The notes: generated from the letters alone by a model not told the origin. A stretch of DNA of 64,000 bases from Talaromyces rugulosus (GCF_013368755.1 NC_049565.1:3968001-4032000), one strand, 5' to 3'. Counted from the first letter of the stretch, positions 32,436-44,501 are shown. Numbers and translations: made by a program.

Positions 32436-32713
32436 GTTGTCTGTAGTGCAGGTAAGAATAATGATAATGAGGACAGCATGTGAAAGAGCACGTATAGATA
32501 TAGTCCACTAGCGTCTCCGCAAACGCAGCTGCCTCGACACGCACCGCCACAGCAGCCACCAGCCACCGCCCCACACAGGGTTCCGCCGTCGAGAAACCCT
32601 AATTTCCGGATCGGAGCCCACACTGAAGCTCTCACGAACAGACATCGACCTTCAAGCGCTCACTCTGTCCCATCAAATCGTCTTCCCCCGTCGTCACAGA
32701 CTAATCCGCCAAA

Positions 32714-33227
32714 ATGCCTTCCGAAGTCTCCGATATCAAGCAGTTCATTGAGATCTGCCGCCGGAAGGACGCTTCCTGTATGTTCCACGATATGCGCGGT
32801 GGAGGATTTCGGTTCATAGTTGAAGAAGAAGGGATGGATGGGTGTTCAGATGACAACACAGAAAGAAAACAAAAAAAGAAGTGTCAGAATTTGCAATACT
32901 GGTCCATCCCTTTCGACGCGGCTTTTTGATCCGAATTCATCCAATTGCTCAGAAATTCAACAAAGCAAAACAAACTAACTGGTGAATAGCCGCCCGCATC
33001 AAGCGCAACCGCAAGACCAGCCAGACCAAGTTCAAGGTCCGCTGCAACCGCTTCCTGTACACCCTCGTTCTTAAGGACTCGGACAAGGCCGACAAGCTCA
33101 AGCAGAGCTTGCCTCCTGGTGCGTTTAGATCGAATTCAACCATCAACAAGACATGAAACTAACACCACGAAATACAGCCCTCAAGATCGAAGACGTCTCC
33201 AAGGGTGGCAAGAAGAAGACCATCTAA
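32714..33227 (+). CDS. rpl38: 60S ribosomal protein L38 (eL38)
   Basis: Exons 32714-32777, 32990-33118 and 33178-33227 give 80 aa. The sequence is a clear eL38: [17 protein letters not shown], then QTKFKVRC and [21 protein letters not shown], with a Lys-rich end. It is a small protein of the large ribosomal subunit. The first intron is long (212 nt) and lies early in the gene, as is usual for fungal ribosomal protein genes, where it often aids expression. The start is fixed by the eL38 N-terminus and a C/T-rich leader. Confidence 0.96.
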
Positions 33228-33542
33228 ATCGATACCTAATTTGGAAAGGATGAATCGGGTTACTCGGGTTACGTGCGTCATGGATACAAGATGAAAACTA
33301 AAAAGAGTGGGAAAAAGGTGCATATGGAAAAGGAATACTCGTGACGTTGATCATTTTCCATGAATTGGAGTCAAGGGTTATGCGACGGCTTTCCTATGTT
33401 TTGCCTGGCATATTTGACAATAACAATACACTTTGGAGAACCTTGCGGCTCTCCAAATCTCCGTTCCCTCCTCACAAGGATGCGGCGATATCAGATACCA
33501 ATTTCAATAAAAAAAACATTTGAAAACCATCTTCTGTTCTAT
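33228..33542. other. Convergent 3' region
   Basis: Shared 3' flank of rpl38 (+) and the acetyltransferase gene (-). An AATAAA-like element (CAATAAAAAAAAC) lies near 33506. Nothing else seen. Confidence 0.5.
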
Positions 33543-34368
33543 TTATTCAGTACTGTATTCGAGCTCTTGATAGCCAGTCACCTCAAACCTGTCTAGCATC
33601 TGCTCGAGATTCGTTGCATTTAGATCAGCCCTGCGCAACTCAAATTCTCCGAAATAGTTTGGCTCCGGGGTCACTTTTGTAAAGCCAAGTGACTCGAACA
33701 AGGCAATACTCCTGATGTTTGTTTTCCCAATCTTGACACTGAAATAACTAATTTCTTTCTTGGAGATCTGCTTGTTCCCTGCCCGTAAAAACTCATCGAC
33801 GATCACATCTTGACTCGAGAGAATATACCGTAAGAATGCCAGCAACGCAGGCCGACCAAACCCTTTTCCCTGCTTCTGTTTCTCGGCAATCATCAATTCG
33901 AGCTCCCCAACCACGCTGTCCTCGTCCTCGTCGTCAAAACGTAAGAAGAGATTAACATCCCCAAGCATACGCTCCGGCGCATCGGTTTCTTCCGGTACTA
34001 TCACTCTGCTCTTATCTGAGGACGAAGAACTTGGTAACGAGAGTGGTAAACAGACTATAAATGTCAATTTATCGCCGTCTTCTCTCCAGCTCTTTTGCAT
34101 CGAGTATTCTTCGTCCAAAGTTAATGGCTCGGATGCCGTCGCTTGTTGGATTTCCTGCGCATCATTATTAGACCAAATTATGTCGTGAGTATTAGATTAG
34201 GTAAATACCTCATTTTGCATCCATTCGTGGTATTTTGGAACATGGTGTGTAGAATAAGGCACCAAAAGGGTTGCAGAGGTCGATATTGCTGGAGACGATG
34301 TATAGATGAGCTCACTGCGTGTATTGTTGGTGTAAATTGTTGTTACCTGTAGTGGCGTTGATTAACAT
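33543..34368 (-). CDS. NAT9: NAT9-type GNAT N-acetyltransferase
   Basis: Exons 34368-34347 (22 nt), 34288-34209 and 34154-33543 give 237 aa. The spliced N-terminus (MLINATTAIS, then VPYSTHHVPKYHEWMQNEEI) and QQATASEPLTLDEEYSMQKSW match NAT9 orthologues closely. The GNAT fold follows: DVNLFLRF, ELELMIAE, the acetyl-CoA loop QKQGKGFGRPALLAFLRY (Q/RxxGxG/A type) and NIRSIALFESLGF. NAT9 proteins are predicted to acetylate or stabilise microtubule-related targets in animals; the fungal substrate is unknown. An acidic DDEDEDS insert precedes the core. Confidence 0.9.
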
Positions 34369-35414
34369 CTTCTGTCCAGTGTCTTTTATTTAGCAAAGGA
34401 ATAGTTGTATTTGAATATGACTGGTCACTATCAAGTTTCATTGACAGGATAGAAAAAAGGCGAGATTGAATGTTGGATAAGGTCCCGCGATGAGGGGCCC
34501 ACTACAACAACATATAAATATTTAAAGTGCATCTTGTATGAACCAATTTACCTTCAACTACATAAATATGTACGACAGTGCTTATAAATGGAAGAACCCA
34601 AATCCCATTTTCTAAAACTTCTTCACGTCAACTGCTAGCTTCTAGTGCCGGTTCCAGCATTCAAAATGATATATGCACCTTGCTCTACCACGGCATAACG
34701 CATCGATAACACGCAGTCGATCTATGCCATTTACAGACCTAATGAAAGTCTGTATCAATGCTTTGATTTGTTCGTGGTCATAATTCTGACTGCCGCTTTC
34801 GTTTCAAATCCGGGGTTGTTTTTAAGTCCGACCCTAAAAGCCTTCCGAGTGGGATAGCTCTGACCCCGCGATGAATCTCGACGATACAAGACTAATAGTC
34901 GTTAACTCCAATTTGTTTCTAGTAGATGATTCCCTAGTAGGTTTCGATCGGTGATACATTGTTACTTACGCCGGGTGTATCCTTCATACTCTGACTGTAT
35001 CCATTGGTTGCTCGTTATCAATTTTTGTTCAAGATAATGACTTTTCTAGAGATAGTTTATTTTTTAAAACTGGAAAATGTCTCGTTATGTTCCAATCTAG
35101 GTATGTTATATAGGTCTGTGACTTTATAAAGTTGCGGCTTGTAGACCAATAACACAATGGTGTTTTCTAGCAAGTGACTGGTATAAAAGTCTTGGTCACC
35201 TCTGCGCTCATTTTTGTGATTGGTTCCCCACGGTTTTTGCGCCGATGATCAACCGTAAGAGTTCACATGCAACTCGAGAGAAGAAGCTCAAACTCCGCTA
35301 AATCCGGCGTGGTAGATACGATGACCAATATAGCATTCATTATTTAATGTCCAATTCCCTCGCTCCTCCAGACTATATGGGACATTTCAAAAATTCAACT
35401 TAGTTTTATTTACA
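34369..35414. other. Intergenic region with a coding-like remnant
   Basis: AT-rich promoter DNA for two divergent genes. A - strand frame at about 34642-34805 reads protein-like sequence (YDHEQIKALIQTF, IDRLRVIDALCRGRARCIY) ending in TAG but with no ATG and a stop just upstream; it may be a fragment of a lost gene or repeat. Confidence 0.35.
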
Positions 35415-36878
35415 ATGACCGTGCAGATTCTCGTCACTGGTGCAGGGGGGTATATGTATGTTACTCCTCAATGACCACCCGAGAACTAGAAAAAGTACTG
35501 AGTCCTTTGCGTAGCGGAGGGTCTATCGTTGCAGATCTCTTAAACGTGAAAGCAGGAATTCTCAAGAACGCAGGAATCCACGCTGCCGTTCGCTCTGATG
35601 AACAAGGCCAAAATCTGTCAGCTCTCGGTGTAAGTGTGGCACGGTTGGATCTCAGTGACAAGGCGCTTGTGGAAAATTACCTGGTTTCTCATGACAGTCA
35701 GTTCTCGCAGCCTAATTTCCTCATCGGAAGCAGCTGATTGTTTTCAAGTTGGAATTGTCGTCAACACCGCAACTTCGATAGATCGAGAAGTTGCTTTCAA
35801 TCTCATTGTAGGTCTCTCGGTCCGCCGAGAAGCCACAAGGAAAGAGTCATATTTCATACATGTTAGTAAGCTACTCATATGGTTACTTGAATGATTGCTC
35901 ACTGCATAGTATTTAGACGTCTGGATTATCTGCTTTTGACGAGAATACCGGCTGGCCTTATGGCAAAGTCAAAGATTCGGATTCTGTTTATAACCTTGAA
36001 AGCGAGTCTAAGGACTCGTATATCGTTCGACAAGTGGGACTCCTGTCGAAGCAATCAATGTTTTCTCGATGCTGAAACAAAATAAAACAGGTTGACACAT
36101 TTGTTGTGGAGCAATGCAAGACGTCTGACGTGAGAGCGTTAATGATTTTTCCACCCACGCTTCGTACGTTATTTACTTCCGAAGAAAACTCGGTATCATA
36201 TTAAAGTGCTCATTTGCTCCTAGATGGACGGGGTACCGGAACATGGAATCAGCTCTCACCGCAGATCCCTGCTCTCATAAAAGCAAGCATCAAGGAGAAA
36301 AAGGTGTACAAATTCACCGAGAATCGGGTAAGTGACTGGATATATCAATGAAATATCGATACACTAACACAGCCAAAGGAAGCTACACTCGCACATATAT
36401 CGGATATCACAATATTTTTTGTTAGCCTAATCGAAGCCATCCTGCGAAGAGATAAACTACCAGAAGGTGAAAATGGCTACTATTTTTTGGTGTCCTACAT
36501 GATTCCGTGGTGGGACATCCTGGAAAGACTTGCAGCTAGATTATATGCACGAGGGCTTGTTGATTCACGGGAGCTTGATTTGTGGCCTTCTGATAAGGTT
36601 CTTGCTGAGGCAGTCGGTGTTCCGGTGAAATTCGCCTATAGTATGTGGAATTCTAGGTTAGTTTATCTTGTCACTCGAGGCTTTTTATGACTCTAAATGC
36701 TTATTCATGCGACAGCCCACAGGTTTCTTGCGAGAATAGGGGCATCGTCGGGTGGCACCCAAAATGGGACACGGAACGATTTTTGAACAATTTGGATGAT
36801 GAGATTGACGATTTCTTGGAACTCGGCTTGCCGAAGAGTAGCCTTCTTGACTCTTTGAAGCCAAAGTCTGTCGAGTAA
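35415..36878 (+). CDS. NmrA-like / atypical SDR NAD(P)-binding protein
   Basis: Eight exons: 35415-35455, 35515-35696, 35734-35861, 35917-36033, 36091-36163, 36224-36327, 36373-36656 and 36716-36878; 363 aa, all joins in phase. The N-terminus VQILVTGAGGYIGGSIV is a Rossmann TGxxGxxG motif made by splice 1. Further blocks (NTATSID, SGLSAFDE, TGWPYGKVKDSD, GRGTGTWNQLSPQIP) match extended/atypical SDRs annotated as NAD-dependent epimerase or NmrA-like in fungi. The second intron is very short (37 nt, GTCAGT donor). The active-site Tyr-x3-Lys appears as PYGKVKD-like sequence rather than a clean YxxxK, so it may be a regulator or an isomerase/reductase of unusual type. It converges on the P450 gene 188 bases away and may share its pathway. 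Confidence 0.8.
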
Positions 36879-37066
36879 CTGCTTGAGATGTGCCTAAGGA
36901 GTGTTCCTCAATGATGTCTGGTGTATAGCCATGGCAAAATTTGCTTGGGAAAGTTTTTTTTTTGTTTTTTAGATTTCTTATCACAAACTTGATCAATGGC
37001 CGAAACCATACTCGAGACTGTATAATGCAAAAGACCAATCCATGGACACCGGTTTGTTATTTGTTA

Positions 37067-38975
37067 TTAGTCCATCGCTTTCACAAGCACTCTCACTCCT
37101 CGACTACCAGTTTCAGGAAACCCCACAAAATAGTCTCGCACTGGATCAATGTCTCTTTCACGGATCGTATCGAAGAGTTCCAGCTTAAATGTGCGGACAA
37201 GAGTTGCAACCACCAAAAACATTTCTGCGTATGCAAGACTATTAGAGAAGTCAGTTTAGGGACAAAAGTACAGTTAATCACACAGCTCTAGCAAGTTTAC
37301 ACATACTCAATCCCTTGACACATACGTGCCCCTTTCCCGAAGGGCACAAAGCAGCGATTTGCTTGACTAGGGGCATCGAACCAGCGATCCGGTGCAAACT
37401 TGTGTGGTTCGGGATAGATTGAAGAGTCGTGGAGGACGCTAGTTGGGTGCATACTGATAGGAGTCTGTTTCTCGGAGTTAGTTCTGAAGTACTTGATTAT
37501 GCTTTATTTACTTGCGTTCGCTGGTATCACCCATTCACCATAGTGAAGCGCAGTTCTAGCCGTCTGTGTTAACCTAGCAGACACAGGACAGGAGAGCCGA
37601 AGTCCTTCGCGTATTGAAGCAGACTTTTTGCAGAAAATTAGCCTCATTCAATGACACTCATTATTGTTATAGGAAATAAAGGATGATAATACCAGCCATG
37701 GCAGTCGCTCTAATGTGTGCAGCGACGGAATTGTCTCGCCCATGGGAGTAGCCTCGTCAAGTTCCTTTTTAATTTGACCGTATATGTCTGGGTTATCCAG
37801 CAGATGAAACATAATGTGACTGAGGGAGTGTGAAACAGTCTCTCCTCCTGCAAAAAGAAGAGCCATCCCTTCCTGGAGGAGTCGATCCGCACGTTTCTCT
37901 GGATCAGAGAGGGAACTCTGGTCAATAGCATGAAAGAGAGTCAAAGGTCGTTCTCTGCCTATTTCTGACATCGGCTTGTTTTCGGCTGTGGTTCTTGTTG
38001 ATATATGCGTCGCAACAGAATTGGAAATTTTCTGGTATCTCATTAGTAGTTGTTACCATTTGATTTCATGAGACTTTTTCTCAAATATCGAACTAACCGC
38101 GAAAGCATCCAAAAGACGACATATATCCGGGAACAGTGGCTTAACAATCCCTCGAGGAATTGTCATAATCGAAGAAATAAGCCATGGGAACTGTCTAGCA
38201 ACAACAGTGCTGAATGCCACCGAATCCAAGGTTTTCCTCCAATTTTTTGCTGCTTCGGCGTCCTTTATGAAGTTGAAATCGAGGTTGAAAGCATACAAGC
38301 CAATTGTATTCCCCGCAAAAGCTAGAAATGAAGTCTCGAGACTGATGGATTTGCGTGAAACTAATGACTCCTCGAATATGGCTACCAAAAGCTTGATCTG
38401 CTCCCTGATCAAAGGCTCCGATTCTTGAATCGCACGCTTGGTGAAAATGGAAGCAGTGGCTGCCCTTCTCTTGAGATGAAGCTCATGGTTGATCGTACCA
38501 AATGCTTACAAAAAGGCAGAAATTAGACATTTTTCTGTTGAATATGTGTAAATGTATAGCTGAGTACATACCAGCGAGAGGTGTTCCCGCCATCTTAGCT
38601 GTAGGAGGGTATTTGTCGCGAGCATGTAGATTCGATGCATAAAGCACATCGTACCATGCTGGATCTCGTACATGAATTTCATCAGGACTAATCCGAATGA
38701 TAGGGCCTGGAAAATTGCGGTAAGCATATTATAAGACTTAGTATTTCAAGGTGGTTAAAGTACACACCGTATTGATCATGCATGCGATCTATTTCTCTGG
38801 AGTACTGGCCTCCTGGTCTTTGGACCAACTCAAAATATCTTTCGTACCATTTTGTGACTGCAGCGAGCTTGGGTCCTGGAAACCTAGCTAGGGGATGGAA
38901 TGATAGACGGTATACGGTTCGACATATAAGAAAGGTAATCCAAGGAATTACAAGTATATGGAGGCTGAAATCCAT
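37067..38975 (-). CDS. Cytochrome P450 monooxygenase
   Basis: Seven exons: 38975-38768, 38706-38572, 38504-38098, 38031-37693, 37623-37516, 37464-37307 and 37238-37067; 508 aa, the normal P450 length. Features in order: N-terminal membrane anchor ([20 protein letters not shown]), proline hinge [12 protein letters not shown]-helix AGGETV, K-helix EGLR, FAPDRW, and the heme-binding loop [13 protein letters not shown] with the Cys ligand. It resembles fungal P450s annotated as trichodiene-oxygenase-like. The ATG at 38975 was chosen because the anchor follows directly; an in-frame upstream extension is Lys-rich and unlikely. Intron 5 is a GC-AG intron. It is an ER enzyme oxidising an unknown, probably secondary-metabolite, substrate. 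Confidence 0.9.
37465..37515 (-). other. GC-AG intron in the P450 gene
   Basis: The donor is GCAAGT, the usual consensus for rare GC introns. Using it joins VIPAN to TPISMHP in frame, exactly as expected for this part of fungal P450s. The nearby GT (4 bases downstream) breaks the frame. Confidence 0.75.
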
Positions 38976-40311
38976 CTTCCTATCTCTTTTTTTCTTAAAA
39001 TACCGCTTTATCTTCTTCTTATTGTTTCGGAGAAGTTGAGATTGACAGCTCGCAGTACTTATTTTCAACTACACGGGGAATGACTATTCGATATTTTGCC
39101 AAGGTACGTTTTCTGGCTGGTATGTTAAATTTCCTGCCGATCGTGTTGCGCGGGAAAGGCAGTGTGATACATGCATTACTGGTCAGCTTGCGTATGGGTT
39201 GCATGCGTTGTTGGTATCCTTGTCCATGCATATGCCAGCTGGCAGGACACAAGCCTTATTTTTGTTAACTTGTAGAGGCTTTATGAATAGTATGTATCGA
39301 GCATTTTTGCTTTTTACAAATTTAGTGGCACACAAACGCCAGTGCAGTTTATAATTACATTTTACACAAACCACTGCTAATTAGCTACTAAATTTGAAAG
39401 AGACCATATAGGGTACTCAGGAAGCTAGGAAGGTGGTAAAAAGCGTGCAGCGGGCCTGCAGCGAGCCTGCAGGGAGGCCTGCAAGTTTCTGATACGTCAA
39501 CCCTCCACCTTGAAGTTGCAGCGAGGCCAGCTTGAAGCAATATTATTGGCTTCTAAACCTGCAAGGGGGATGGATTAATTCCAAAAACGGGAATTGCTTG
39601 ATGTGATCGGCCAATAAGCTTCTTTTCTTTTCTTTTCACGGGATATTTGCTAGAGACAAGCCTAGACAATGTTGATGCGATCATCATTACCTAGATGGCT
39701 GCGCGAATTAATCAGTTCATTTTATACGTTCTAGATGCCATTCCTCGGAAATTTAGGGATCGCCATACAAGTTTTTATCCAACATAGAATGGTTGCCATA
39801 TCAATACTATTTCTGCAGCTATGCTGCTAAATGATAGAGATATAGAGGAGAAGATCAACAGTCACAATAAGGCGCATGGGTTGACTTACAACTCCCGGGT
39901 ATAGATATCGCGCTTCCGGGAGAAAAGAGTCTTTCCTTCAAGATCCCCATATCTTAGAATTGAATGGGGACGATGCGCTTTTCTAGCATGTCTTAAGTTT
40001 TTATCGATTATTTTGATGTCGATTGTGCACAACAATGACTTTCAAAGCTGCTGTCGGGCTGTAGAAGTTCGATTCGGCGATTACCCAATTGGGAAATTAT
40101 CGCGCTTCCGAATATATCAGGGATGCCCCGTACAGTCTCTTTATTTACCGTCTATTTGAAGGGCTTGAACCCAGCATTTCATTGATAGGGTCAAATTTTG
40201 CCGCCTTAGGGCATTCTCTAACATCAATGATTGTTTTGTTTATAGTTAATAAAAGTTCGAGTACGGGCCAATCGATTGACATTTATAGCATTCGTGTTGA
40301 GGTGTAATAGG
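38976..40311. other. Intergenic region, 1.3 kb
   Basis: AT-rich apart from a small GC-rich patch at 39440-39560 with repeated CCTGCA words (GCGGGCCTGCAGCGAGCCTGCAGGGAGGCCTGCA). No gene seen. It contains the P450 promoter and the 3' flank of the polymerase subunit gene. Confidence 0.45.
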
Positions 40312-42133
40312 TTATTCTCCAAAGGTTTTGAACTTCACAACTTCGACTTCTAACGTTTCCGAGTCAACGAGAACCAGCTCTCCAGTTTGATAAAACTTGG
40401 GTATAGAGACCAAGCGCACACGCGTTGTTGATTGAGCATCCTTCATTTCCGAGTCCTGCCCATTCAGTCGGAATGGAGGTTCGCTCTCCACCACCACGCT
40501 CTTGAACTCGGGCTGGTTGCCTATGAAGAACAGGTGCGGACAGGCCTGCAAAATAAAAGGATCATGGGTTTGAAAAGGATAGCACCCTGTCGTCAATTAG
40601 CGTTCTGTGCCTTTTCTTTGCTGGCATATGCCACTTACATATCGTATCAGGCGCCGTTGGCACTGCACATCGCCATCTCAGCATGGCTTCCATTACCCTT
40701 ATTCTCGTTTCGCCGTCATTACCAGCCGCCAGATTTCCGTCTTCATCGGCAAAGTCGAGGTACCGTAGTACATCATCCACATTCTGACCACTGCATCCCC
40801 ACAATCGCCATCCATCCACGTATCCCTCCCATGGGTTTGTCACGTTGTCAAACCAACCTGGCTCCACACCTTTATCTCCCGGTTGGCCATCAGAACAGTA
40901 GGCCCTTGAATTTGGGAGCATTGCTCGGTGGATGCTCTGCTGAGGAAGGGAAAAGTTTGCCGGGTCCGTCTCGCCTGGCATCAAGGTCACGGGTATAGTA
41001 GGGAGTATCTCGGAAAGAAAGTTGTCAAGCTGAATTATGGGCGACGCATTATATGTGGAGGCATCGTATCCGTATTTCTTAGGCGCGTTCTTCGCTACTA
41101 CGGTACTTACTGTCTCAACATCGCCCAGTGAATTGCCCGCTATCACCAGACGAGAGATTCTTGTAGGAGATACATCTTCTTCACCATCTGTCCCAGTGTA
41201 GCCGAGTAAATATTCTGTCAAGAGTTCTAAAGGGAGGGTATCGCCTGATGAACCAGTCATCCCGAGTCCACTGACAAAAGCTATTTTCGATGAATTCGTT
41301 GTATTTTCAGCGCGCTTCAACTTCTCATCCGTCTTGTCGGAGGGTGCCCTTTCCCATCTCTGTGACTGAATTGGAAAGTCGGGGACTTTGATATCGATGA
41401 TATCGAAATCACCGTCGGAGTTCTCTGTCCCTAATGCGGCAATAATGACACCGGTAACCAAGTGAGTCGCTCGGAGGAGACTTCCTGTCAGTCGGAGACG
41501 GCCCGATTCGTCTTCCATCATGATCTCCACGGCGTCAGGATTGGAAGGGTCGAGGTAGGTAAGACGTGGTGGTGGCGCGGCAGCAAAGTTCTTAAATATG
41601 TTAGAACACTATCTTATAATTTTTCCTCCCCAAGTCTAACACTTACATCTTGCGCGACATCGTCCAGGATATTAGGTTTCATTGGTAGGTCCATGTAGAT
41701 AGTGCCGACAACCCAGCATAGTTCTCCTTGTCGCACATCGAGCACTCTTTCGACTTTCCGCGCTTTTTCCCCAGCAATCTGTCTGTAGTCAATATCTGGC
41801 ACTCAATCAAGAAGCGGCCGTTGCCTACGCTGAAACCATCCCATGCCTCTCGTCCGACCTTCTCTGCAGCCGGCTTCAACTTGGCCAGACGCAAGAAATA
41901 CAAATCCCCATACTGTTGCTGGTACTGTCGGCTGTCGGCCTTTGGTAACTGGAAGGTGTGAAGAGGCGTATATGCAGAGGGCGCGCGATACTGGGTTGTA
42001 TAATCTTCGTCGCTATATCGAAAGTGGGCAATAGTCAGCGTACTGTTGTTGCTCGTATGAAAAGAAGCACGAGTGCGATCTCAACCTACCTTGGCGGCTG
42101 CAGGAACTTTTCAGCTGAAGCTGCAGCACTCAT
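40312..42133 (-). CDS. POL31: DNA polymerase delta small (B) subunit
   Basis: Exons 42133-42090, 42012-41829, 41778-41647, 41590-40639 and 40586-40312 give 528 aa. It is the scaffold subunit of replicative DNA polymerase delta in the nucleus. The OB-fold part includes AGEKARKVERVLDVRQGELC and GTIYMDLPMKPNIL; the phosphoesterase-like part includes SRLVIAGNSLGD, VTLMPGETDPAN and the conserved end PDTIWCYPFQTHDPFIL, formed at the last splice. As in other B subunits the metal-binding residues of an active phosphoesterase are not kept. The N-terminal exon is 44 nt. Length and motif order match POLD2/Pol31/Cdc1. Confidence 0.93.
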
Positions 42134-42932
42134 GATGGAAGTGTAATTTAATTCAGACAGGTAGAAATGACACCATATTTCGCCAGGTCGACAGCAGGGA
42201 GCAAGAAGACAGGTCAAGGCATGGAAGAGAGCGAGAGAGAGCAATGCGGGCAGCGCAGGTGGAGTGACGCGCCGCACGCGTTTTTTGGTGCTCCTTCCCG
42301 ATCAGTCCCTTAATTGGCGCATTTCTGCAGCCAAATCGACATTATTTCCTCGACGACACCTCGCCACGGTCAACCAAAAGGGAGAGAATACAAGGGGAAA
42401 CAAGTGGGAATCATTGAATATTGTCCGATTATACAATGCTCTAGTTGACCACAGAATCATCGATGCTTCAAGGTCCAAACGTTGGCCATGGTGCCGATTT
42501 CGCCCAGTCTTCGACCCGCATACTTGGTGCTACGATGGTTAATTATTATGAACAGTTGTACTCGATCTCAAGCTCAAGCTCAAGCTCAAGCTCATCTCAT
42601 GTCAATCTCGATTGGGGCGGACCGAGCCAGGCCAGAGCTGAGCTTAGAGATGCCTCGGACCCTCGGCTCCGTCTCGTGAGGGGAAAACGAACGACTCCGC
42701 ATCGCATGCCCTATATCAAAACGCCCCTGCAACACCCATGGCTGTGCTAAATCTCGGCCCCTCTCTCTGATTGGATTCCAAAGCCAACATTCTATACTGT
42801 TTTAATACTACAAGAGCTAGTGCGCTATCTTTGCGACCTCGTTTGTGCTGTCCTCCATCACAAAATAAGACCACCGGGTTTCAAACTCCTACCATTTTCT
42901 CGAATTCTCGATTTACAGTAAAGATACCCAAT
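42134..42932. other. Divergent promoter region with a CTCAAG microsatellite
   Basis: Lies between the polymerase subunit gene (-) and the nitronate monooxygenase gene (+). The only structure is the CTCAAG repeat at 42567-42594. The frame of the downstream gene is open for 160 bases upstream of its ATG but has no other Met. Confidence 0.5.
42567..42594. repeat. (CTCAAG)n microsatellite
   Basis: Four full copies of CTCAAG plus CTCA. Non-coding, in the promoter region of the nitronate monooxygenase gene. Confidence 0.85.
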
Positions 42933-43979
42933 ATGTCGTTAGAAACGCCACTATGCAAAATACTCGGTATTCAGCATCCCATTCTTCTGGCGGGCATGGC
43001 CAAGGCGTCTGGAGCACCACTAGCAGCAGCCGTGTCCAACGCTGGTGGTCTCGGTTGCATCGGCGGTCTTGGATATACCCCGAAACAGTTGGATGAGATG
43101 TTAACAGAGCTCAAATCTCTGCTTCGAGACCCAAACCTTCCATTTGGCGTCGACCTTGCGCTTCCACAAGTTGGCGGTGGTGCTCGAGCGACCAACCATG
43201 ACTACACCCACGGCCAGCTGGATGAGCTCATTGAAACCACAATCCGACATGGCGCCAAACTGTTCATTTGCGCCGTCGGTATCCCTCCGGAACACACCGT
43301 CAAGCGTCTTCACGAAGCGGGCATCTTGATCATGAACATGGTCGGCGCTCCTAGACATGCAGAGAAAGCACTCCAGCGCGGCGTCGACATTGTTTGTGCT
43401 CAGGGTGGTGAAGGAGGTGGTCACACCGGCGACGTTCCGTTTTCCGTCCTGATACCCGCAGTCGTCGACGTGGTGAAAAAATATAAAAGCCCTTTGACAG
43501 GCCAGACACCACTGGTGGTAGCAGCTGGCGGAGTAAACGACGGCCGCAGCCTGGCTGCTTCCCTGATGCTTGGCGCTACTGGCGTCTGGGTTGGCACACG
43601 ATTCCTTGCAACAACGGAGAGCGGTGCAAGCCAGCTTCACAAGGAAGCCGTCGTATCTGCCGGTTTTGGAGAAACAATCCGAACTCTCGTTGTTTCGGGC
43701 CGACCGCTTCGTGTGCTTCCCAATGACTATATCAAGCAGTGGGAACAACGGCCCGAGGAGATCCAGAAGCTCACAACAAAGGGCATTGTGCCGATGATGG
43801 ACGATATTGAAAAGGACTCTGATGATGTCGATTTTCCGTTCCTCATGGGGAGTGTTTCGGCCGCTGTCAAGACCATTCAGCCCGCTGGGGAGATTGTCAG
43901 GGAGATGGTCTCCCAGGCCATACAAGTTTTGCAGCAGGGAAACACATATATCAAGGGAGGAGCGAGTAGTAAATTGTAA
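42933..43979 (+). CDS. Nitronate monooxygenase (2-nitropropane dioxygenase family)
   Basis: A 348-aa intronless TIM-barrel flavoprotein. It oxidises nitronates such as propionate-3-nitronate to aldehyde and nitrite with O2 and FMN, a detoxification role. Seen: QHPILLAGMAKASGAPLAAAVSNAGGLG (FMN-binding start of the barrel, given here in two runs: QHPILLAGMA and AAAVSNAGGLG), the catalytic-His loop AQGGEGGGHTG, the phosphate-binding VVAAGGVNDGRSLAA and LGATGVWVGTRFLAT. ATG 42933 is the first in-frame Met. No secretion signal; the final residues SSKL form an SKL-type C-terminal peroxisome targeting signal (PTS1), so it is probably peroxisomal. Confidence 0.93.
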   Translation: MSLETPLCKILGIQHPILLAGMAKASGAPLAAAVSNAGGLGCIGGLGYTPKQLDEMLTELKSLLRDPNLPFGVDLALPQVGGGARATNHDYTHGQLDELIETTIRHGAKLFICAVGIPPEHTVKRLHEAGILIMNMVGAPRHAEKALQRGVDIVCAQGGEGGGHTGDVPFSVLIPAVVDVVKKYKSPLTGQTPLVVAAGGVNDGRSLAASLMLGATGVWVGTRFLATTESGASQLHKEAVVSAGFGETIRTLVVSGRPLRVLPNDYIKQWEQRPEEIQKLTTKGIVPMMDDIEKDSDDVDFPFLMGSVSAAVKTIQPAGEIVREMVSQAIQVLQQGNTYIKGGASSKL

Positions 43980-44501
43980 TGATGTTTTATGACTTTTTCC
44001 GTTGATTGTCTTATACTTCGAATACATAATATAAGCACTCACGAAACGACCATGACTTTTGTTACTCAAGAATATAGCATTTCTAATAAGGTTTATGTGG
44101 CCTCCATGTTCTTTACTCATTCTCAGCCTTTTCAACGTAGAATACAGTACAATCTATCACTGTCAGCAGTAAACCTAGAGACCTTGTGTGATTCCTCAGA
44201 AAACACATCAAATTCAATCACTGATCCAAAGTGTCTATAGAGGTGGCCTTTCAACTTAATACAATGTAGTCTAGTCCCAATGACAAGACACCCAACTTAT
44301 GACAATGCCAAGTTATTTGACCACGTCTCAACAAATTGAACCAAGAAAAGGAAATATCCGTTTCCAAGGTCGATGATTTGCACTGCAAACAAAAAACTGG
44401 AGACAAATCCAGTATGATAAAAAAAAAGTAACATCAAAAACCAAAAATAAGCCACATATTCGAAAAATACTCCCACCCAACTTCAAACACTTTCAGATAA
44501 A
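43980..44501. other. Convergent 3' region
   Basis: AT-rich 3' flanks of the monooxygenase (+) and taxilin (-) genes. No gene seen. Confidence 0.5.

Noticed and set aside
39424..39500. CCTGCA-rich patch considered as a repeat or mobile-element end
   Set aside because: Only a few irregular copies, no terminal repeats or target duplication seen.
43101..44135. Long 344-codon frame opposite the nitronate monooxygenase
   Set aside because: Antisense shadow of a well-supported gene; Cys/Ser/His-rich composition with no domain.
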